This document shows, piece by piece, positions 1 to 10,241 of a stretch of DNA of 64,000 nt. This DNA comes from Edolisoma coerulescens. Lineage: Eukaryota; Chordata; Aves; Passeriformes; Campephagidae. Made by a program: the position numbers and the translations under genes. The notes beneath the pieces were generated by a model. The model did no database searches. It worked only from the letters and a program-made list of their open reading frames with translations, and was not told where the DNA came from. Location of the stretch: positions 248,001-312,000 of the forward strand of contig VWZW01004133.1 in assembly GCA_013397115.1 (NCBI GenBank), written 5' to 3'. Every line of letters starts with the position of its first letter. The first letter of the stretch is position 1.

Positions 1-2054
1 CCTTCATCCCTGTGGTCATCATTGCCATCCCTCTGCCAGTCTGTCCCCGCTTTGTTCCTGCCTTTACTGCATCACATTTCCATCTCTGTGTTGGGCTGGG
101 CTGGTGCCACCATTAGTTGGTCTCCAGCAACAGGCTGCATCTGCCTGATCCAAGGGTGACAAGTTCAACTCATTTTTCCCCTCATCTGCTCTATATTGTA
201 AATCTAAACTTTGCCTCCTGCTGCTTCCTCTTGTTCCCAGCTTGGCTTTTCCAGCTGCACTGAACCACTGTGCATCCCTGGGTACCATGCTTTGCTCACG
301 GCAGCTTCTCTTTGATTTCTTTGTGTCAAAAGTACGTGTTTTACCAGATTTCTCATTTTCCAGAGTTGCCTCCAGGCTTTGTGGGGTGTGCCCATCAGCA
401 TTCAGCCTCTGCTTAGCAACTCCCTGCCAGGTTTCACAGCCTGGCCCTGGAAGAGTTGTTTGTTTGTTCTGCTTCCAAGAGTGGAACAATAAACACCAGC
501 CGGATCAAAGTCCAGTGCTCAGATGGGTGATAGGGGTTTAAATCCAATTGTTGCCAGTGCATCCCAGGTATCTGATCCTGCCTGGCAGCACCTGGCAGGT
601 CACACCCACCCTGTTTCACTTGCAAATAGTGAGGAATCACATCAAATTTGGATCAGAGATGAGCAGCCTGGCAGGCTCTGAAGGCTTTCAGAGGGTGTCC
701 ACAGGACATCATGTTGGATTTTAGCAATTTCAGCAGTTAATCTGGCAGAAGTGATTTTGGGGCTGATAATGGTATCAGGATCCAGGAGTTGGGGAGGCAG
801 AAGCAGAGAGCAGATGACATGGGGACAGCCAGAGTGATGGTGGTTCCCTCTGTCATTTCTTAACCCCTGTCATTTCTGCACCTCACACTGTAAGCAAATT
901 ACAGCTATTACCTGGGAATCCTAATACAGTCCCCCCATTTTATTTTTGGCCTTTTTAAACCCTCTTTGCCTTTTTATTAAAGCTTTTTCCAAGGACTGGG
1001 TGTTTAAATTAGCTTTAACAAAAAGCTGTGGTTTCCAGGCTTTCACACCAGCATCTAAACTTGGCTTGGGGAAGCAGCACTGGGTGGTGTTGAGCTGTGT
1101 AAGTGTGGGTAAATACCAGCAGTCTCTAAGCAAAGCTAAAGTAATGTTTTCTTCCAGGAATATCAAATCATAGAGAAGAGAGACCACCAAACACTTGGAG
1201 ATTCAGGTTGCCAGAAGCAGTTATTTTCTTCATAAAGAAATAGTGTGATGTTTTCTCCAATCCAGAAAGAAAAAAAGAGAACATAGTAAAATACACTATA
1301 TACACTGCCTTGTATTTACAGCTAGAGGATTCAACAACAACAACAAAAAAGCAGCCTTTTCTCATTTTTTTCTAAACATTCCCAAATTTTCCTTAAGTGA
1401 GACAATATTAGGGGTTGGCTGCAGTTGTCCTGCTGCCCTCACAGCCTTTGGTGGCAGATATGAGGTAAGCATGGGACGATGTCCTGGCTTGCTCTGTCAC
1501 TGTGAGAGGCACAGAGGCTCCTGGCCACATTGGGGCAGTCCCCCAAGCCTGGAAATATTCCCTGCAGAGGAAGGTGTGAGCATGAGAAGGGGAAGGAGTC
1601 GAAGACATCAGGGCCACATGTGAGTGCGGATGTACCCATGTGCATGTTCCTCTATTCAGGCCACCTCCTCCTTACCTTATTACAGGCAGCTTTGCTCTTT
1701 CAGAGCATCAGAAAGCTGAGTAAATACTGTCAAATCCTGTTAGCTGCCATTAGCATTTTCTGCTCTGCAGCTGAAAGCCTCTCCTTCCTCCAAAAGCCTT
1801 GATGTCCCTTGTGGCAGCAGTGCCAGAGCCTGGCTCTCCAGCCACCCTTACAGGGGCTGGCAAAAGCATGGCACTGAAACTCATCAAGTGCCAGGTGCCA
1901 GAAGTTACCAGCAGTAGCTCTGTCATCTTACACTACTAGGGGTGTTTATCAGCAGCCCCATGTGATGAGCAGGGTTTAGCTGCTGCTGCTGCTGCACTGG
2001 CTCACGTGAGCAGTTATATTTTGTGCTTTGCTGTTTGTGTTTAGAGCTTCAGAT

Positions 2055-2135
2055 AATCATAGAATGGGTTGGGTTGGGTTGGGTTGGGTTGGAAGGGACT
2101 TTAAAGATCATCTAGTTCCAACCCCACTGCCATGG
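2055..2135 (-). mobile_element. CR1 LINE 3'-end fragment
   Basis: It reads on the + strand as ATCATAGAATGGGTT, then GGAAGGGACTTTAAAGATC and TTCCAACCCC, the reverse complement of the familiar CR1 3' terminus. It is 5'-truncated to about 80 nt, as is usual for CR1. An internal GGGTT unit is expanded (next entry). Confidence 0.85.
2066..2090 (+). repeat. (GGGTT)5 pentanucleotide microsatellite inside the CR1 tail
   Basis: Five perfect GGGTT units followed by GG. Other CR1 copies in this window have one or two units at this place (for example near 37,223), so this is local expansion of the element's own motif. The G-runs fit a G-quadruplex pattern (G3 separated by TT). Confidence 0.9.
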
Positions 2136-2953
2136 TTAATGAAAGTTCTTGAACTGGGACAAAATGCGCCAGTGATTTGCAGGTAGATGTGGAACAAGTG
2201 TGAATAACCATCTGGAGGGACCAGATTTGAGGTAGAGAGCTGCTCCCGCTGCTGACCTGGGCCAGCATCACCAGGGTATTTTGCTGTATTTTCTATGCTT
2301 TTTCCTGGTATCTGCTTTAGGGCAGTTCTGTGAGGCTCTGACATCCCCATCCCAGCTGAGTCCCTTCCCTGCACTGGCTGTGGGAAAAGGGTTTATCCCT
2401 CCCTGCAAAAGGTGCAATTTGTGGATGAGAACTGGTGCATTAACTCAGGGCACCAAGGTGCTTCATAGAATTCAGCATTTTTCTGTGCAGGTGGCTATGT
2501 CAGGTGTGAACAGGACACGTGCATGATGCAGCTGCTGGGCCAAGGACTCAGCATGATGCTCAGGTGGTTGGAGCTGGACCTTTGCATAACTCTGTTATAA
2601 TGCTTCTTCTACAGCATCTTCCCTTCCGTGACTTCCCAGCGCCCATGCTGGAGAAGCCAGCCAGCCTTCCTTGCCCACCATGGGGTCCTGGCTCTTGGAG
2701 TCAGGACAGAGACATTTAGGCTTGGAATTACTCACTGCATGGTTTTTCCCATATGTATCGCACAGTTTGGATCAAGAGCCCTCACTGCTGGCCCTGGCTC
2801 ACCCAAAGGGCCCTGGTAGGAGTGCAGCACAGATGATGGTGAGGTGAAAAGGATGGAGTGGGCATTTCCCTGGGCAGCAGGAGCAGCAACACGACTTGAG
2901 GGGACCTGCTTTGACCGTGCCTAAACCAGACGCTCTTTCTTGTGTTTCTGTAG

Positions 2954-3071
2954 GTTAGAAATCTCTGTTACATGGTGACGAGACGGGAGAAAATGAAACA
3001 CACCATTTGTAAACTGCAGGAGCAGATCTTCCATCTCCAGATGAAGCTTATTGAGAAAGATCTTTACCCAG
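2954..3071 (+). CDS. JADE2: JADE2 coding exon (helical segment)
   Basis: The acceptor is TTTCTGTAG at 2945-2953 and the donor GTCAGT starts at 3072. The exon is 118 nt, enters in phase 0 and leaves one base (phase 1). It encodes 39 residues with heptad-like hydrophobic spacing (LQEQIFHLQMKL), probably a coiled-coil/helix downstream of the second PHD finger. The donor has C at +3 (GTCAGT), weaker than GTAAGT, and the open frame continues into the intron (see the polyadenylation entries). Confidence 0.9.
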
Positions 3072-6000
3072 GTCAGTATCACTTCCCAGAGCTCGTTCTC
3101 ACAGACGCTGGTCCCCACTGTCCTCTGAAGCCAAGTTGTGTGCCCCAGCTCCCTGCACCAGGGAAGCCAGAGCTGCCGCCTCCCCTGATGTGTTATTTTG
3201 GCATGGTTTACACATTGACTCAGAAGCACTCAATAAAGCCAGACTCAGGGTGACTGGAGTGCTGGAGCTATTTGTTTTCACAGGTCTTTCTTGATCCTTC
3301 CCTTCCTGGAAGTCAGTCAGAAGGACCAAGCATTTGCTTAGGTGGGGATGCTAAGACAGTATTTGGTGACTTTTGTGAGCTGGGACTGCTTGGGAGGAGA
3401 TGGCCCATCCTGGGCACGGGGCTGCTCTGCAGCTGGCTCCCTGGCACAGGGTGGAAGCCCTGCTTCAGGCTCTTTGCAGATGCCTTTGAGCATTCCGTCA
3501 AGAGTCAAGGGTTAAGCTGCTGGTGGGGGGTCTGTTGCTCCAGGAGACCAGCTCCTTTAGCTCTGGTCAGCTGCAGCTCCCCGCTTCACATACCCATTAG
3601 TGGAGATCATGCTGCTGTATGCAACGTCTCTGCCAACTTTTATTAAGGAGCTGAAATAAAGTTGGTTTCCTTTTGTCCTACTTCTTTTTTTCCTTTCACA
3701 CAAGCAGTGCCGGAGCCCACAGCTCCTGCTCCCTCCTCCTCTTCCTTTGCCTCTGGTGGCAGGGCAGACCAGACCCCGTGGCTGCAGAACAGTTTTTCCA
3801 GCAGCAGCATCTGGTGCTTTGGCAGCCGCTTCCGACGGTTGTTGTGTTTGTGGCTTTGGAGTTGTGTTTGAAGCCATCACATGGTTGGGGTTTCTTCAGG
3901 AACTGTCTGGGCTGAGCTTTCCTTGACAAAAGTCTCCTTTGACTGAAGTTTTGGAGGCTGAGGAATGTGTATGTTGAGATGTCTGTGACTCAGGCCCATG
4001 CAAATTCCTCTTGATAGCCAAAGCCAGGCAGCAATGGGGGACAGGAGTGGCTGGGACCCCAGGGTGTGCTCTGGGGTGATGTGGGTCCTGTAAATCCCAG
4101 TCCCTGTCATACTCTGTGTTGCTCCGCACGTCCTTACTGGACTAGAGGTACAGGTCACCAGCCTGAACACACACAAATGGTGTTCCCACCAACTGGAGAC
4201 CCCGCGTTGCACATCCATTCCCTGCCACCCAGTGTATTTTGCACGCGTTATTCCTGAGCTGGACCCCCACCTCACTGCCCCAGCCAGCAGCATCGCTGCC
4301 AGGAGCACCACCTGCCATGTGCTGTCACTGCCAGATTTTGTGGGTTTTGGAGGCATCACAGGGGACCTCAGGATGCTCTTTAGTTCAGCTGGGCAAACCC
4401 AGTCCAGCATTTGCAGCTCTCAGAAGGAGATAGGCACAGGGTAGTTTGCCAGGAAGGGTTTTTAAGCTCACCTCTCTTGCAAACAAGGTGTTAGATAGCT
4501 GGAAATGCCCCTGGGGACCTGCATTCCCCAAAATGCCTTGGGGCTACATGTCCGACCCTCTCTCTGATGCAGCAGTGGGTTGGGAGCTGGCAATTCCTCC
4601 CAGGGAGAGCTGGAGTAGGTGAGCTGGGAGCCTTACCAGTGGGGTCCAGATGCCAGCCAATGATGGGGAGCTGTGTTGGGGCTCTGCTGATGGTGTTTCG
4701 GGGTTGTCTGCACTGCCCAGTGCTGGTGCTGTGCGATTGCCCTTCCCAAAAATGTTATGAGTGTACTTGAGAAAAGCCTAAAGGTGAGTGATCAGAGACA
4801 AACCCGCAGTGGGAGGGTGGCTCAGGTGGGGATTGGGGTGCAGGGATCACTTCAGACCTTGTGGTGCAGCTGCTCTTCTCCTGCCCCACCTGGCTGGTAT
4901 TTGTGCTTTCCTTTTCCGCTCTGAACCGACTGAGCTGAGCTGCTTGTCTTTTCTGGGATGGACTTACTGGTTGAGCCTGAGCAAGGACTGACTGCTCCCT
5001 CTGGGACCCAGCTCCCGTGAGTCCCTGCTGCCAGGGAAACAGCCCAGCTCCAGGAATTTGGTCCTGGGATCTTCAGGTGGTTTGGGTATCGGGTGCTTCC
5101 CATGCCAGGGCGACATTAGGGACCCGAGTGCGTTTCGGCACCAGTCTATAGAGTGTCCTGAGCTCAGGAGGAGTTCCCTTGCCGAGTGACCATACCAGGA
5201 GCAGCAGATACTCAGCATCCAATGGAACCAAAGCTTTGGATAACTCACTGCTGCATTTTCCAGCATTACAAAGCACTTACTGGTTTGGAAGTGGGGGATG
5301 GTTCCGTTGGCATCCTCCCCCACACCTCCAGACCAGGATGCTCTCCATACCTGGGGGTCCTAGGAGAAAGGAAGAAGTCTCTGTTATTTCACCAGGATGA
5401 GGCCAGGTTTTAACTGCTGTTACAGTAGCCATCGACCGAGATCTGTTGGGGTTGTTCCAAAGATGGTTTTGGCACAAAGGTTTTTTTGGACTGGCTCCCA
5501 CACAAAACTCAGAACAGGAGGGGTTTATTTTTCCCGCTGTCAAATGATCATTTAAGCAGGAGGTTCTTAATAAAATCAGCGAGAACTGCCCGTGTAAAAT
5601 GAACCCTCTCTCTTCCCTGTATTTTTCTTGCACAGCGTGGAAAGTAAACACTGTCTGGCTTTGAAACACGGCTACTATTTTGACAGGTTCCTCTTCAAAA
5701 AGTGCTGCTCGGGTTTCTCTTTAGCCCCGTTGTGCTGTCTAAACAAAGTTAGATTTTGATTTTGTAAGCGAAGTGAAAAATGTGTCTGCCTTCCTCCCAT
5801 TACTTGGCAGGAATGTAGCAAGTACCAAATTTGCTTTTGCATTTCTTTCTTTCTGTAGGTCCTTTGGTCAGGAGGGGTTCCTGGGTGGCAACTCCAGGAC
5901 TGTAAATCCTCTGTTAATTCGGACTCAGGCAGGTGCAATGCAAATTCCCTCCCCTGCTCACCCAGTACATTTCCACTACTGCAGCAGGGGGAGAGCCGAG

Positions 6001-9000
6001 GTTATTCCCTCTGACCCATCTACCCCATGGCCTCTCTGCTGAGGATTTGCTGCTGGCTAACACAATAAATTGATCTCTTCCTTAAGATCATTGTTTAGCC
6101 TATGGGCCAGACTGAAAAACTGCCTGTCCCACCTCAATTTCCATGAGCCACCCACATTTTGGTTTAAGGGCAATATCCTTCCCTCTCTGAAAATTAATAG
6201 AAATTTTAGCATAGACTTCTGGGGGAGAATGACCTAACGGAGTAAGTAAAAACTGTTGGAAGTATTTTACTTGGCAATACAAGTTATACTTTATAGGGAA
6301 TTTGTCCTGTTTACCCAAGAGGAATAAATCCAGTAGAAGTTCAAAGCCATTTAGGAAATGCTAATTTTTAGCTGAATGTCTGTATAGCTAAGAGTTAGAT
6401 CCCTGCCTTTCACAGGCAATCCTGGTCCTCTTTCCTACTTCATGTACCTATATCACTTGGGGGCTTTTTCACTCCTGCACAGTTTTGCCAAAAGGTCAAA
6501 TCAAGGTTGGCTTAAAAACTGCTGATACCTTTGCTCTGTCAATCTGGCTGTGCAGCTGAATCCCTTCCTGGAGATGCTCTTGTTGGTGATGGGTGACACA
6601 GCACCAGGTTGTAGGTTGCCATGACTCCTGGAAGGTGTCTGAGCAGAATTTAGGGTTACTCCCTTGTGGGTCCTCACACCAAAGTCCTGGTCCAGGTCCG
6701 TGGCTGCAGGGTCTCCAGCAAGTCCCCTGCCTTCAGTGGGACTGCTCCTGTGGCCACTCTTAAGTTCTTCTCCAAGGCTAAAATCTCTTTTTTGTATAAC
6801 CTACAGGATTCAGATTTTCTTTACATGTAGAGACCTTAGCCTACAGACGGCCAAAGAATGGCCCTTGTTCTGCCTTTGGCTTGGAGTTGTTTGCAGGTCT
6901 GCTCCAGGTCTCCACTGCAGGGGTGGCCCAGGGGAACTTGCTCACTGCAGCATCCCTGATGCCTCGTCTCACATGGCGTTTTCCTTTTTTTCTAAAAAAT
7001 GCCAGAACAAACTGGGAAGAAGACAAAGGGTAAGAAAAGTGACCCAAGAAGGAAAGGAAGAGATGGTAGAAAAAATAGTCCTGAGAAGACAGAGAAAAGG
7101 AAATCGGTCAACGAAACTGTTTTGGGACAACTGGGTAAGTCTGATTTTATGGTGCAGAGTTGACCTGCGATGCTGGAGGCTCCCTGTTTTGGGGAGCAGG
7201 GTTAAGAGTCCCAGCCCCTGATCCCTCCTGCACGTACACGGTAGAGTTACACCTTCCATCTCTTCTTTGTGGGAATCAGCCTGAATTATCCAGGTCCTGC
7301 TAGAGAGACTGGGTCAGAAACATGCTCACTGGTGGGGCAGGGGATTTAATCCTGTTGCTCCAGGATTGGGAGAATGTTTTACAAAACCTGTGATGTGCTG
7401 CTGGAGCGGGATTTTACTTTCAGGTGATAAAATCAGACTTACCCACCCTTGGTAGGGCTGCTCCCCCATGTCCTCTGTGCTGTGCAGTGACAGCGAGTAC
7501 AGCACATGGGCTGTGAGTTTTCATGTACTGTCCATGTCCATATGGTCATGCTGGTTGTGCCAGTGGTGCAGGAACATCCAAGAGTCAGGCACAAAGTGCA
7601 TCCATCTCTTGAATTTGCTCAATGGGTGAGGAGCCTGGCCCCAGAGATGCTTCAACCACCTCTAGCTTGTCCCCATCATCTACAGCAGCAGGCAGGGCTG
7701 GGGGAAGAAAAAGAAACAGAACAAAAAGGTTGTTCTGGACAAGGTCCTTGACAACTGCATATGTTTTTTAGATGGAATTGGGTTGTTGCTTGACTTCCTC
7801 TGGTGCTGCCACCTCCCCAGCAGAGGCAGAAGGTGGTGAGCTAATGTGTGCCCAGCTGCCCCACAGGGGAGCACTGGTCTGTGGGACTCTCAGGCAGTCT
7901 GGAGATGCCATAAAACCCTCCAGGGGGTACAGAGCATTTCTGTGGGAGGTCTGGCGGTCTGGATCACCCTGCCTTGCTCTGCTTTCCACATTGCTCACCT
8001 GACTATGCTGCTTTCTGGTCATCTCAGAGCTGTTGGGTTTTGGGACCTTTGGAAATGGGGCTTTTGCACTCATTCTGTCTCTGCTTTGTGCTTTGCTAAA
8101 GAAGTTTTGGATTTTCTGGGGCAAATTCCAGCAAAACAATGGAAGGTTGGAGAATCTCAGAGGAAAGCTGCATGGCTATGAGCTTGGGAAACCAGGCAGC
8201 TGACCCAAAGCTTCTCCAAGGTCTTGTAACCTCCCCTGAATGTTGTGAAGGGTTTGAAGCATCCCTTGGGGCTGCTGTCATCAGAGGAGGGCTGGGGAAG
8301 GTGAGCTGGGCAGTGCCCTTGCCCACAGAACTTGGGCTCTTTGGTGTTTGGGTACCACACAATACCCTAAGTTCATCCCTGCTCCTGCTTCACCTTCCCT
8401 GCCTTGGGCTGGTGTCAGGGTGGGGTGCTGTCTTCTCCAAAAGGGCTGTGGTGAGTTGCAGGAGTTGCAGGGTCACAGCCCGTGTTGCTGCTCACAGGTG
8501 AGGGTGATGCAAAGCTGTCACTGCTCCCAGCGAACGTTGCGGGTGTGAGTCACCCCGCCTGGGCCACTGCTCTTTCCCTCTCTGTTGCTACACTGACTGT
8601 TTCAAAGGAAAGCTCTTCCTGAAATCCAAAATCAAACCTCGTTTTTCCTCCATCCATAAAACCAACTCAGATGTTGAACCCATGGGTTCCTGTTTCAGAG
8701 ATTAAAACTGCCTGTGCCTGTGTAGGTGTGCACCTTTCCCATTGCTAATCAGACCCAGTTAGCCCAGACCACAGTGCTCACTCTTGCTCTCAGTGATCAT
8801 TATCAGGAAGTTTTCCAGCTTTTTCCATTCTAGCCTTCATGTCTGCTCCTCTTCTTCAGTTTCCACACCTTTTGAAATGTTCTCAGAGGTGCAGATGTAG
8901 CAGTGGTCCCATCACCACATTGGCTGCTTGGCTCTGGTGGTGGCCTGGCAGCAGCTGCTTCTTGGGGAACCTGTTACCCCTTGCCTGGGCACAAGTCCTG

Positions 9001-10241
9001 ATCTTTAACTACATTTTTCAACTTACAATTGAATTTTTTGTCTTCTGCTTTTGCACGAGAGTGTTTCTACCTGTCCTGGGATGCGTCATTGCTTGTCATC
9101 TTTGCTGAAGGAAGATGTTTGGTTTGGATTCAGGAAGGTTCGTGGAGAGTTGGATGTGAGGGACTGCTTGGGTTGTTGTGACCTCAGTGAGCCCCAAATT
9201 CAGCACTAGTACTGGAGTAGACCCTCCTCTGTATCCGGGTGTGGTGTGTTATAGTTGATCTTTCGAGTGGTTCTCCAGTGCCAGGGAGTTTTGGTGGAGT
9301 TGGTGATGGTGATAGAGGGCAACATGGCTGTTCTTGGCTTCTGAGGCAATCTTCCACTCTTATTTTTCCCAGGCTTGTCAACCTCCTTCCCCATCGATGG
9401 GACCTTCTTCAACAGCTGGTTGGCACAATCAGTGCAGATCACCGCAGAGAACATGGCAATGAGCGAGTGGTCACTCAACAATGCCCACCACGAGGACACC
9501 ACCCCTGGCCTCTCCGAGGAGCTCCTCCAAGATGAGGAGACCTTGCTGAGCTTCATGATGGACCATTCCCTCAGGTCCCCATTCAGGCAGAGTGAGGCCA
9601 CAAAGAAAGTGAAAAGCAGAACGAGAACGAACACTAAGAAAAAGCTGCTGAGGAGCAGCCCCTCTGCAGTGGGTGGGGGCCACCCAGAGGGCTCAGAGCC
9701 CTGGACTAACAATGCCAGCAACTTGTCGGATGATCCCGCCAAGCCCTTCGCTCTGGATTCCAGACCGAGCAAGTCGGAAAAAGGGGCAGCAAAGCTTCCC
9801 ACCGACCGCAAAGGGACGGGCGAGGCCAAAAAGGCAGCCAAGAAGGGCTCTCTCCAGAAAGCCAGCGAGCCTCACCCCCCTGCCGGGACACGGGGCTGCG
9901 TCAGCAAGGAGGAGGAGGAGGAAGAGGAGGAGGAGACGCCGCGCTGCGCTCAGTCGGAGCCCAGCCCTGCGGCCAAAGTGCCTGACTCCGTAGGTAGCCC
10001 CAAAACCATCGTGCGGTTCAAATTACCAAAGGAGAGCCGGGGAACGCGGCGGTCGCAGCCCCCCAAGGCCGACGGCGCTGGCGGAGCTCCCTTGCGTCGC
10101 TTCGACGCCGACACGGACGGATACTTCTCCGACGCCGAGATGAGCGACTCGGATGGGGAGTCCCGTGGCGGCCGGGCGCAGCGGGGCCAGCTGGATGCAG
10201 CCAGTGAGGACATCGTCAGGATGAGCATCCTGGCATCCTAA
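2954..10241 (+). CDS. JADE2: JADE2 (PHF15), C-terminal part, three exons; 5' exons lie before the window
   Basis: Join 2954-3071, 7006-7134, 9373-10241. The phases fit (0, 1, 1) and the join reads open for 371 residues to a TAA at 10,239-10,241. JADE proteins are nuclear PHD-finger scaffolds of HBO1 (KAT7)/ING4-5/EAF6 histone acetyltransferase complexes. Seen here: a basic/amphipathic helix-like segment (VTRREKMKH, then KLQEQIFHLQMKL), a Lys-rich cassette with KGKKSD, the motif TSFPIDGTFFNSWLAQSVQI, Lys/Arg-rich and acidic low-complexity stretches (nine Glu in a row near 9909-9935), the conserved acidic motif DGYFSDAEMSDSD, and the C-terminal VRMSILAS. These motifs match my memory of human JADE2 rather than JADE1 or JADE3. 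The PHD fingers and EPL1-like region must lie upstream; nothing in 1-2953 encodes them. The tail after the motif diverges fast, as expected for disordered sequence. Identity is confident; human similarity is from memory, not an alignment. Confidence 0.93.
3232..3237 (+). promoter_or_regulatory. Intronic AATAAA, 160 nt after a JADE2 exon
   Basis: A canonical hexamer in CTCAATAAAGCC inside the intron after exon 2954-3071. The exon's reading frame stays open through the donor to a TGA at 3251-3253. Cleavage from this hexamer would fall at or just past that stop, so this site alone gives a marginal 3' end. A second hexamer lies at 3655. Confidence 0.4.
3655..3660 (+). promoter_or_regulatory. Second intronic AATAAA in the same JADE2 intron
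   Basis: The hexamer sits in CTGAAATAAAGTTGG and is followed by a G/T- then T-rich tract (about 3661-3698), a good downstream element. It would serve a composite terminal exon 2954 to about 3680 whose stop is at 3253. Whether it is used cannot be seen from sequence. Confidence 0.4.
7006..7134 (+). CDS. JADE2: JADE2 coding exon (Lys/Arg-rich cassette)
   Basis: The acceptor follows a T-rich tract (AG at 7004-7005) and the donor GTAAGT starts at 7135. At 129 nt and phase 1-1 it is symmetric, so skipping keeps the frame. It encodes 43 residues, mostly Lys, Arg, Gly and Glu, with KGKKSD and ending VLGQL. This looks like a nuclear-localisation-type basic patch. Human JADE2 isoforms that differ by a similarly sized insert at this place are remembered, not checked. 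Confidence 0.88.
7135..9372 (+). other. JADE2: JADE2 intron
   Basis: Bounded by GTAAGT and TTTTTCCCAG. The phases on either side (1/1) fit. No further exon or recognisable repeat was found. Confidence 0.75.
9373..10241 (+). CDS. JADE2: JADE2 terminal coding exon
   Basis: The acceptor is TTTTTCCCAG at 9363-9372. The exon enters in phase 1 and stays open for 289 codons to the TAA at 10,239-10,241. It starts with the conserved FPIDGTFFNSWLAQ block, then EELLQDEETLLSFM, followed by low-complexity Lys/Ser/Glu sequence and the acidic FSDAEMSDSD motif. The second half is markedly CpG-rich (about 9,740-10,240), in contrast to the flanking intron and UTR. Confidence 0.93.

Larger units (their letters stand above)
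1..2953 (+). other. JADE2: JADE2 intron (3' part)
   Basis: No JADE2-like exon (PHD cysteines, EPL1-like region) can be read in any + frame here. Open frames are short and compositionally random. The only recognisable element is a CR1 3' end at about 2055-2135. The rest is unique-looking intron sequence. Confidence 0.75.
3072..7005 (+). other. JADE2: JADE2 intron
   Basis: Flanking exon phases match directly (one base left at 3071, two taken at 7006), so no exon is required between them. Apart from the two AATAAA hexamers near its 5' end I see no coding exon, RNA gene or clear repeat. Confidence 0.75.

Noticed and set aside
6664..7221. 185-codon + strand open frame over the JADE2 exon at 7006-7134
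   Set aside because: It is in a different frame from the phase-consistent JADE2 exon and shows no family resemblance.
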